Source of the DNA: Planctomycetaceae bacterium | GTDB lineage: Bacteria > Planctomycetota > Planctomycetia > Pirellulales > Pirellulaceae | Direction of reading: 5' to 3' | DNA length: 5,505 bases | Assembly (NCBI GenBank): GCA_018658605.1 | Contig: JABHUV010000161.1 | Span: 1-5,505, forward strand | Part shown: positions 1 to 5,505 of the stretch, one piece after another | Layout of the letters: every line of letters begins with the position of its first letter | How positions within the stretch are numbered: the stretch's first letter is position 1 | Notes under the pieces: model-generated | The model's database searches: none | Told to the model about the DNA's origin: nothing | The model's input: only the letters and a program-made list of their open reading frames with translations | Position numbers and translations under genes: made by a program

Positions 1-3000
1 ATTAATTGCTGAGCAGCTTCTCGGTCCTCTTGATACCGATGGCGATGATCTCCTAACACGGCAATCATGATGTTAAGTTCTTGGGTCGTAGGGAATCTTG
101 AAGTGACACTACGAAATCCAAACACCAATTTATCACGATCGGTTTCTCCGCCGATGGTAAGCATGCGTTGTCCGAACCGCCGAGCCGCTTCGACAAACTG
201 TTCATCGTTCATCAAAACCAAAGCTTGCATTGGAGTATTGGTTCGACTACGGCGCACTGCGCAGGATTCGCGTGAGGGTGCATCGAATATTTGCATCGAT
301 GGTGGGGGAGCGGTCCGTTTCCAAAAAGTATACATGCTGCGTCGATAGAGCTTCTCACCTTTATCTCGAGCAAACTTAACGGTGTTGCTGCCGGAATAAC
401 CAACCGCCTTCCAAATTCCAGATGGTTGGTAAGGTTTGACGCTCGGGCCACCCACAGTGTCAACCAACAGTCCGCTGTGAAATAGAGCAACATCGCGGAC
501 CATTTCCGCGTCCATTCGAAAACGAGGTCCGTGTGCCAATAAACGATTTTCGGGGTCGAGTTGGTATTTCTTGTCTGAGATAAAAGAGGATTGCCGATAG
601 GCATGCGATGTAACTATCAGTTTCATCAAGTACTGAACATCCCAACCGCTTGTTTGAAATTCAACTGCTAGCCAATCCAGTAACTCGGGATGTACGGGTC
701 GTTCACCTTGGACGCCGAAATCCTCAGAGGTCTTTACGATGCCGACGCCAAATAACTGTTGCCAGAAACGATTAACGATGACTCGCGCCGTTAGCGGGTG
801 TTCTGGTGCAACAAGCCAATTGGCCAATGCTAACCGATTGTTGGGCGCATCAGCGGGTAATGACGGTAAAATCTCCGGCACGCCGGGTTCAACTGCTTCG
901 CCTTGTTGGGTATAGTCACCGCGAATCAGCACGTATGCCTGCCGTTTTTTGGGCATATCTTGCATGACCAATGTGCTCACAACCTGTTTTTGGATCTCCG
1001 CAATACGTTGGCGGCGCATGTCGATTTCATGACGGTAAGGTGAGACGAGATCACGACTTTCCGCATACACATGAGTGAGAAAATAAGTTCGCAGTTCACT
1101 TTTCTGATTTACATTGCGGTCCGATGCTTTTACCTTAAACGCCGCTTGCACCGCCGCAGATAGTTTACTGATATCCCCAGCATTTTGTACCAATTCCCAT
1201 GCGCGCTGAGATTTAAATTCCGTATTGGTTTGTACTGTCTGTGTGTTGATTCCCGCGTAATCCCAATATGCGCTGCCGCCGAACTGAGTGAAGGCCCAAC
1301 CGTTGACTCGCGAACCGGGTTTGAGACCTACTTTAGACGCGGCGACCTCGAGACGGATCCATTTTCCCGTTTCTGGTAAATCACCAATTCGAAGTCGACT
1401 GGGTGTATTTACATTGCCCCAATCGATCAAATTATCACCCCATATGGCTCGATGTTCCCATGAGTTGCTCTCATTGAACTGCAACATAATCTCTTGAGGT
1501 GGGTTTTTAGGATCGAGGTAAACATAAGCAAATAAGATATCGTCCTTGCCGATTTTTAGTGGCACGGGAGCATTTTGCCACAGGTGTTGCGTAAGTCCTT
1601 TTTCCGATCGGTAGGTTGCCTTTTCGCCGTGAAAGACGGGGTGTTCAGGAGCAGTCACATATTTCCACGGGTGACCGGATTGATTGAGTTTTGCTCCCGT
1701 AGGCGGTGAGTCGTCGAACCAGATATAGTCAGCGCGTGCGACAATTTCTTGTTCATCATTTTTAAGGGGTAAATCTTGATATTCAAAATTGGCAATGGTC
1801 TGTTGTAGTTTCCCTTCCCAGTGTTGAATTTCAGATTCTAATAAAGCGATTTGATTGGATTGCTGTTCCGAGGGTACTTTGATCACCGGCGGTGGTAACA
1901 ACGCGTTGCCGTCCATTGCTTTTTCGGTCAAGCTGTAAAAATACGAGAACAGTTTATAGAACTCTTGTTGCGAAATAGGATCAAATTTATGCTCGTGGCA
2001 AACGGCACAACCCATGGTCAATCCCATCCAGACCGTGGAAGTTGTTTCGATTCGGTCAACGGCATAGCGAACCAAATATTCTGCAGCGATCGATCCCCCT
2101 TCGCCAGTCGTTACATTACAGCGATTAAAGCCGGTGGCAACGCGTTGGGCCAGCGTAGGCTCTGGCAGCAAATCACCGGCGAGCTGCTCGACGGTGAATT
2201 GGTCAAATGGCATATTGTTACTAAAGGCGTTGATGACCCAATCTCGATAGGGCCAGATGCTGCGAATATTGTCGAGATGCAACCCATGAGTATCTCCATA
2301 GCGTGCAGCGTCGAGCCAAAAGCGAGCCATATGTTCGCCGTAGTGTGGCGATTTGAACAGTCGAGTGATGAGCCGGTCATAAGCCCCAGGTTTTTTATCC
2401 TCTAGAAAAGCGTCGACTTCAGCTATCGTTGGTGGTAGCCCGGTAAGATCGAGAGTTAGTCGTCGGATGAGCGTTGCGGGGTTGACGATCGGTTCGAAGG
2501 TGAGTCGTTGTTGTTCGAGTTTATTAAGCAAAAAAGAATCGATGGGGTTAGCAACTTGTTTCCGATTACGCACTCGCGGAGGCTCCGCTTGTTGAGGTGC
2601 AGTAAACGCCCAATGTCCTTGATAGGGTGCTCCTTGCTTTATCCAGCGTTGCAGTAATTCTTTGTCGTGCTGCGTCAATTGACGATTGGCATCACGGGGT
2701 GGCATTTTCAGATCAGGATCGTCGTTTAAGATTCGGTGCAGCAAGGCGCTGGAATTAGGCTTTCTAGGGACGACCGCATGCTCGCCTGATTCAAGTTGCT
2801 CGTAGACGCCTTGTTGTGTGTCTAGTCGTAGATCAGATTCTCGCGCGGCTTCATCCGGGCCGTGGCATTGATAACAATTATTCGACAGGATCGGTAGGAT
2901 ATCTTGGCTAAAGTCAACAATTTCCCCGCTCGGTGCAGCCGTCGCGACTGACGTGCATAGTAACAGAACAAAGCGACTCAATGGATTAGTGGCATGGCAT

Positions 3001-3020
3001 ATGGTTTTCATATCATTCAT
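1..3020 (-). CDS. PSCyt1-DUF1549-DUF1553 (PSD1) exported cytochrome-like protein, 3' end missing
   Basis: I translated the minus strand from the ATG at 3020. It stays open for 1006 codons to the window edge. Residues 1-29 look like a Sec signal (hydrophobic FVLLLCTSVATAA, cleavage near 28/29). Residues 36-131 match PSCyt1: C49-x-x-C52-H53 can attach heme c, and M106 in KMPP is a candidate axial ligand. DUF1549 spans roughly 155-360 and carries a second CxxCH (C338, C341, H342, then EHKFDP). A likely coiled coil follows at 384-415. A beta-rich module covers 430-591, from ADYIWFDD to YWDYAGI. DUF1553 starts near 728 (RLALANWLVAPEHPLTARV) and includes RTNTPMQAL at 926-934. The family is typically about 1000-1100 residues, so only a short C-terminal piece is probably missing. 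The start is bounded by an in-frame TAG at 3047-3045; ATG at 3011 (codon 4) is the alternative, and neither has a clear ribosome binding site. The biochemical role is not established; family members often neighbour DUF1501 genes, and that side lies outside the window. Identity is secure, function is not. Confidence 0.9.
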   Translation of the reverse strand, partial: MNDMKTICHATNPLSRFVLLLCTSVATAAPSGEIVDFSQDILPILSNNCYQCHGPDEAARESDLRLDTQQGVYEQLESGEHAVVPRKPNSSALLHRILNDDPDLKMPPRDANRQLTQHDKELLQRWIKQGAPYQGHWAFTAPQQAEPPRVRNRKQVANPIDSFLLNKLEQQRLTFEPIVNPATLIRRLTLDLTGLPPTIAEVDAFLEDKKPGAYDRLITRLFKSPHYGEHMARFWLDAARYGDTHGLHLDNIRSIWPYRDWVINAFSNNMPFDQFTVEQLAGDLLPEPTLAQRVATGFNRCNVTTGEGGSIAAEYLVRYAVDRIETTSTVWMGLTMGCAVCHEHKFDPISQQEFYKLFSYFYSLTEKAMDGNALLPPPVIKVPSEQQSNQIALLESEIQHWEGKLQQTIANFEYQDLPLKNDEQEIVARADYIWFDDSPPTGAKLNQSGHPWKYVTAPEHPVFHGEKATYRSEKGLTQHLWQNAPVPLKIGKDDILFAYVYLDPKNPPQEIMLQFNESNSWEHRAIWGDNLIDWGNVNTPSRLRIGDLPETGKWIRLEVAASKVGLKPGSRVNGWAFTQFGGSAYWDYAGINTQTVQTNTEFKSQRAWELVQNAGDISKLSAAVQAAFKVKASDRNVNQKSELRTYFLTHVYAESRDLVSPYRHEIDMRRQRIAEIQKQVVSTLVMQDMPKKRQAYVLIRGDYTQQGEAVEPGVPEILPSLPADAPNNRLALANWLVAPEHPLTARVIVNRFWQQLFGVGIVKTSEDFGVQGERPVHPELLDWLAVEFQTSGWDVQYLMKLIVTSHAYRQSSFISDKKYQLDPENRLLAHGPRFRMDAEMVRDVALFHSGLLVDTVGGPSVKPYQPSGIWKAVGYSGSNTVKFARDKGEKLYRRSMYTFWKRTAPPPSMQIFDAPSRESCAVRRSRTNTPMQALVLMNDEQFVEAARRFGQRMLTIGGETDRDKLVFGFRSVTSRFPTTQELNIMIAVLGDHRHRYQEDREAAQQL

Positions 3021-3150
3021 TGTACCGCAAATAAATTCACCCAGCTAAAATAGATGTAGATGGTGTGCTTGGGACCATCGGGAGTGGTAGGTGTAAGAGT
3101 TGAGAGTTTGCGTATGAGTTGCCGATTTTAGTATTTTTCGCTTATTTATG

Positions 3151-3168
3151 ATATTGATTATGCAATAT
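3151..3168. promoter_or_regulatory. AT-rich inverted repeat, possible regulator site
   Basis: ATATTG at 3151-3156 and CAATAT at 3163-3168 are perfect 6-bp inverted arms around a 6-bp spacer. The right arm ends 2 bp before the TTGACA hexamer at 3171. That placement would suit an activator site for the rightward gene. In AT-rich DNA a 6+6 dyad can arise by chance, so this is only a candidate. Confidence 0.25.
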
Positions 3169-3170
3169 GT

Positions 3171-3200
3171 TTGACAGGTTTTTCTATTTAGGTGAATATT
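3171..3200 (+). promoter_or_regulatory. Candidate sigma70-type promoter for the anti-sigma-like gene
   Basis: A perfect -35 consensus TTGACA lies at 3171-3176. With an 18-bp spacer, AATATT at 3195-3200 matches 4 of 6 positions of the -10 consensus. Transcription would start near 3207, leaving a 5' leader of about 60 nt before the ATG at 3268. The -10 is weak, and planctomycete promoter consensus may differ, so the call rests mainly on the -35 and its position. Confidence 0.35.
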
Positions 3201-3247
3201 ACGTTGGTGACATCGTTTTTATAGACGATTAGCACTACGTATAGCCA

Positions 3248-3271
3248 ATGAACACTATTTACATTCAATGA
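3248..3271 (+). CDS. Possible seven-codon leader ORF overlapping the next start
   Basis: ATG at 3248 reads seven codons (MNTIYIQ) and stops at TGA 3269-3271. This stop shares the sequence ATGA with the start codon of the following gene. The arrangement resembles translational coupling, in which ribosomes ending the leader restart on the gene, and the main gene has no visible Shine-Dalgarno sequence. The leader has none either. Seven codons is short enough to be coincidence. Confidence 0.15.
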   Translation: MNTIYIQ

Positions 3272-4647
3272 CTGAATCTCCGCATAACACCAATGACGCC
3301 GAATCACTGATGAGTGACTATATAGATGGTCAACTCGATCCATCTCAATGCGCTGAGGTGGAAGTGTTTCTAACGGATGATGCAGAAGCAGCCAAGATGA
3401 TGGATGAGCTAATAGCAATTCAAAGTGGATTAAAATCGTTCAAAAATGAAGAAACAGAACTGGGACCTAAGTTTACCGAACAAGTCCTTAGTGGGATTGC
3501 CAATGACAGTAGCAGTGCTGCAAAGGACTTTGTTGAATTGGCATCGATGCCGGCAGCGCGTAAAATGAAACCGATTTGGGTCGGGTTGTCCGTGTTGGTG
3601 GCAAGTTTGTTTCTAGTTTTGACGTTGTGGCCAACCAGCCCTGCAATAAATAATACCGATGGGCAATCTTTGGTAAATAAAATTGTTGATCCCAATGCGT
3701 CTAATGGCGACGCTCCTCTTAATGGCTCAGAGCTTGTCGATGGTTCTGATACTAATAAAGAGCACGTTGACCCTGTTGTGGATTCGGGCATCGTCGTCCC
3801 CGATAGCCAGAATCCAGTGGTTAGCGTTGAACCTGATAAATCAGGTACTCCAGACAAACCCAACATTCCAAACCAGCCAGACAAAAATACAGTTGTTGGT
3901 CCTACCAATAAACCTAACCTCAAAGACATAGAAAATATGGTTGGGATGGAATCATTGTTGATGGGAAAATTGTTGTTTGTCATTGAAATTGGTGTAACAG
4001 CCGAAGGCGTAGAAAATGGAGTTGTTAAGGACATCTTGATGAAAAACGGGATTGTCTATGATGATGGACTTGAAGTTCCACCAGTATTGGAAGCTCAATT
4101 GCTTGGAACACGTTATCTTGACGGTGTCATCAAAAAGCCAATAGACGGACAAGAACAATCGGAGATAGCCGGACAAGTAGATTTGGTTTACATGGTTTGT
4201 ACAGGAATGCAAGTTGACCAAACGCGGTTGGATATACACTCTCGGCATGAAGATATTGCTAAGTATCGATTTAATTTAGCAATGTTACCTAAGGACATAA
4301 AGACGTTTGATTTATTGCACGACGCCGTGGATGCTCAATGGGCAACAACACCTACTAGAAAACCAAACCAAACTGCCAAAGCGGCATATCAAGAACGACT
4401 GAAACAGTGGCAAGGTAAAGCAGGTCAACTCATGACGACTCTCGTATTCTTAGCAAACCCACGAGCCGCAACGAGTGCCATTGAGTTTGATTTTAAAGAA
4501 CCGACTCCCCGCTCCAGCGGCGATAAACGTGGTGAATTACCGCAACCAAAGCCTTCGAATAAACCGATTCTCGGTGCAGATTTGATTTGCGAAGTATTGC
4601 TTGTTGTACGCAACATGACAAAAGCCGAAATTCAGCAAGAGCCGTAG
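3268..4647 (+). CDS. Anti-sigma-factor-like single-pass membrane protein
   Basis: The gene encodes 459 residues. Residues 11-56 (AESLMSDYIDGQLDPSQCAEVEVFLTDDAEAAKMMDEL) have the helical pattern of anti-sigma N-terminal domains ('YxDGxL...VExxL..D..A...ELxxI'). They lack the His-x3-Cys-x2-Cys zinc motif; the only Cys here is C28. One hydrophobic helix at about 103-121, preceded by R98, K99 and K101, predicts N-in/C-out topology. Residues 122-222 form a low-complexity Asp/Asn/Pro/Val linker with three PDK motifs (189-191, 195-197, 204-206). Residues about 230-459 are a folded-looking extracytoplasmic domain that I do not recognise, with C311 and C441. By analogy, the N-terminus would hold an ECF sigma factor and the outer domain would sense or control release. 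No sigma gene lies within the window. The start is firm: an in-frame TGA at 3208-3210 has no other usual start codon after it. Alternatively, it may be a membrane scaffold that only resembles anti-sigma factors. Confidence 0.75.
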   Translation: MTESPHNTNDAESLMSDYIDGQLDPSQCAEVEVFLTDDAEAAKMMDELIAIQSGLKSFKNEETELGPKFTEQVLSGIANDSSSAAKDFVELASMPAARKMKPIWVGLSVLVASLFLVLTLWPTSPAINNTDGQSLVNKIVDPNASNGDAPLNGSELVDGSDTNKEHVDPVVDSGIVVPDSQNPVVSVEPDKSGTPDKPNIPNQPDKNTVVGPTNKPNLKDIENMVGMESLLMGKLLFVIEIGVTAEGVENGVVKDILMKNGIVYDDGLEVPPVLEAQLLGTRYLDGVIKKPIDGQEQSEIAGQVDLVYMVCTGMQVDQTRLDIHSRHEDIAKYRFNLAMLPKDIKTFDLLHDAVDAQWATTPTRKPNQTAKAAYQERLKQWQGKAGQLMTTLVFLANPRAATSAIEFDFKEPTPRSSGDKRGELPQPKPSNKPILGADLICEVLLVVRNMTKAEIQQEP

Positions 4648-4656
4648 GTCGACTTA

Positions 4657-4675
4657 GGGATTCAAACGGAATCTT
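4657..4675 (+). terminator. Weak hairpin after the anti-sigma-like gene
   Basis: GATTC (4659-4663) pairs with GAATC (4669-4673) around the loop AAACG, and two G-U pairs can extend the stem to 4657/4675. It starts 10 nt after the stop codon, which is a typical terminator position. There is no U-tract behind it and the stem is short, so it would at best attenuate transcription or mark an mRNA 3' end. Confidence 0.2.
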
Positions 4676-4733
4676 CATCAAATAGGATCTGTCGCAGTGG
4701 TCTTTCCCATTTGTTTTTTGTTCTTGCAGATAC

Positions 4734-4750
4734 AACCACAAATGGTGGTT
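4734..4750. promoter_or_regulatory. Inverted repeat AACCAC-N5-GTGGTT
   Basis: Perfect 6-bp arms at 4734-4739 and 4745-4750 flank AAATG. The repeat sits just upstream of the TATACT hexamer at 4762 and about 60 bp before the beta-propeller start codon, where an operator or activator site would be expected. It has no T-run immediately after it, which argues against a terminator. Confidence 0.25.
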
Positions 4751-4763
4751 TCATAATCTGCTA

Positions 4764-4784
4764 TACTAAGATTTAGTACTTTTT
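4764..4784 (+). promoter_or_regulatory. Inverted repeat TACTAA-N3-TTAGTA followed by T5
   Basis: Perfect 6-bp arms at 4764-4769 and 4773-4778 enclose GAT, and five T residues follow at 4780-4784. The form recalls a minimal intrinsic terminator, but the stem is almost all A-U and would be unstable. It also overlaps the TATACT hexamer, so an operator-like role at the propeller gene promoter is equally possible. It lies 24 nt before the next start codon. Confidence 0.25.
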
Positions 4785-4807
4785 GTTCCTGTCGTAGGTA
4801 TTTTATT

Positions 4808-5505
4808 ATGTTATTTCGCAGCTTGTTTTGTGTTTGTTTTGTTCTAACAACATCGTTTATCCATGCTGGTGAAACGTGGTCTCATTTTCGAGGTGACGCT
4901 GGAGATGGTCGAGCCGACGATGCTCAACTACCACTAGAAATCAGCGAAGGCGTAAACGTAAAGTGGAAAGTCCCCATTGCCGGTCGCGGTTGGTCTTCGC
5001 CGGTAATTTGGAAAAATCAGATTTGGTTAACCACGGCGACGGAGGATGGTGTAAAGATGTCAGCGATTTGTATTGATCGTCGTACAGGAAAAACGCTGCA
5101 TGACATCGTTGTATTTGAAAGTGCTTTAGACGACATTCGTTTTCGTCACCCAACAAATAGTTATGCCTCACCCACTCCAGCCATTGAAGCAGGCACACTG
5201 TATGTTCATTTTGGTAGCTATGGTACAGCGGCTATTGAGACCGCGACAGGTAAGAAAAAATGGGAGCGACGAGATTTTCAATGCAATCATTGGCGGGGCC
5301 CTGCAGCATCTCCGGTGATTGACGGCGATCGAATAATTATTTCCTACGACGGTTTTGATGTTCAGTTTGTGGTTGCGTTGGATAAACAAACAGGTAAAAC
5401 GATTTGGAAAACCGACCGTAATATTAATTATGGCACGGACAACGGCGACCGGAAAAAGGCCTATAGTACACCTACGATCATTGAGGTGGCAGGAAAGCGA
5501 CAAGC
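4808..5505 (+). CDS. Secreted PQQ-like beta-propeller repeat protein, 3' end missing
   Basis: ATG at 4808 opens 232 complete codons to the edge. Residues 1-20 form a signal peptide (R4, hydrophobic 5-17, probable cleavage after A20). WSHFRG at 24-29 matches the 'W-x-x-F-R-G' opening frequent in planctomycete propeller proteins. Blades repeat a pattern of S/A-S-P-x-I, a beta hairpin, and then an Asp/Glu-x-x-TGK turn: SSPVI at 63-67 with IDRRTGKTL at 89-97; ASPTPAI at 120-126 with IETATGKKKW at 143-152; ASPVI at 167-171 with LDKQTGKTIW at 191-200; a fourth begins at STPTII (220-225). This is the PQQ_2/BamB-like fold, used mostly for protein or ligand binding. No residues diagnostic of a quinoprotein dehydrogenase are visible in this part, so I do not call it an enzyme. 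Relatives with this layout are commonly a little over 400 residues, so about half is present. A weak AGG at 4796-4798 lies 9 nt before the start. Confidence 0.85.
   Translation, partial: MLFRSLFCVCFVLTTSFIHAGETWSHFRGDAGDGRADDAQLPLEISEGVNVKWKVPIAGRGWSSPVIWKNQIWLTTATEDGVKMSAICIDRRTGKTLHDIVVFESALDDIRFRHPTNSYASPTPAIEAGTLYVHFGSYGTAAIETATGKKKWERRDFQCNHWRGPAASPVIDGDRIIISYDGFDVQFVVALDKQTGKTIWKTDRNINYGTDNGDRKKAYSTPTIIEVAGKRQ

Larger units (their letters stand above)
3021..3267. other. Divergent intergenic region
   Basis: This 247 bp gap separates the starts of two divergently oriented genes, so it should hold promoters for both. In the rightward direction a candidate promoter, an inverted repeat and a seven-codon ORF are listed separately. 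For the leftward gene I could not find a convincing -35/-10 pair. No tRNA, riboswitch or other structured RNA was recognised. Confidence 0.6.
4648..4807. other. Intergenic region between the two plus-strand genes
   Basis: This 160 bp gap holds three small dyads (listed separately), a T6 run at 4714-4719 without an adjacent hairpin, and TATACT at 4762-4767, which would suit a -10 element but lacks a good -35 at normal spacing. No additional gene was seen. The two flanking genes could be co-transcribed or the second could have its own promoter; the sequence does not decide. Confidence 0.5.

Noticed and set aside
212..604. Minus-strand open frame of 130 codons
   Set aside because: It is in another frame of the same strand as DUF1553, whose frame carries the conserved family motifs here.
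1965..2405. Open frame of 146 codons on the plus strand
   Set aside because: It is antisense to the well-supported DUF1549 region and encodes no recognisable motif.
2946..2963. Possible lipobox (LLLC, residues 19-22) in the cytochrome-like protein
   Set aside because: The residue before Cys is Leu, not Gly/Ala/Ser, and an ordinary signal peptidase I site (ATA-A) follows a few residues later.
3104..3116. Tandem AGAGTT/GAGAGTT in the intergenic region
   Set aside because: Only two short imperfect units; too little to be called a repeat or binding-site array.
3420..4034. Open frame of 204 codons on the minus strand
   Set aside because: It lies wholly antisense to the anti-sigma-like gene, has Ser/Thr/Leu-rich content that mirrors the sense codons, and shows no domain. 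It is a shadow.
4714..4719. T6 run as a terminator tail
   Set aside because: No stable hairpin ends directly before it; the nearest dyad (4657-4675) is about 40 nt away.
5168..5503. Minus-strand open frame reaching the right edge
   Set aside because: It is antisense to the propeller blades and has no family features.
4808..5505. PQQ-dependent alcohol or glucose dehydrogenase
   Set aside because: The blades match the generic PQQ_2/BamB-like repeat, but no cofactor-binding or catalytic residues typical of quinoprotein dehydrogenases are visible in the part present.

Overview
The window reads as chromosomal DNA from a planctomycete (phylum Planctomycetota), probably a marine or Pirellulales-like lineage. 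The basis is the gene content. The left-hand gene has the PSCyt1 / DUF1549 / DUF1553 ('PSD1') architecture, which is massively expanded in Planctomycetota and close relatives. The right-hand gene is a secreted PQQ-type beta-propeller with the N-terminal 'W-x-x-F-R-G' signature common in the same phylum. Clear Shine-Dalgarno sequences are scarce, which also fits. Assignment below phylum level is inference.

Layout: (1) 1-3020, minus strand, is one very long gene running off the left edge. It encodes an exported, probably heme-c-binding protein of the PSCyt1-DUF1549-DUF1553 type, with a beta-rich insert in the middle. (2) 3021-3267 is a divergent intergenic region with an AT-rich inverted repeat, a TTGACA-type promoter candidate reading right, and a seven-codon leader ORF overlapping the next start codon. 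(3) 3268-4647, plus strand, is a single-pass membrane protein. It has an anti-sigma-factor-like cytoplasmic N-terminus without a zinc motif, one transmembrane helix, a long Asp/Asn/Pro-rich linker and an extracytoplasmic domain I do not recognise. (4) 4648-4807 is an intergenic region with three small dyads. (5) 4808 to the right edge, plus strand, is the N-terminal half of a secreted beta-propeller protein.

All three gene products appear to act at or outside the cytoplasmic membrane. The two plus-strand genes may share transcription, since they are 160 bp apart with no strong terminator between them. Their link to the divergent cytochrome-like gene is positional only. There are no RNA genes, mobile elements, CRISPR arrays or long repeats that I can support. 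The most unusual item is the anti-sigma-like protein, which has no sigma-factor gene beside it.
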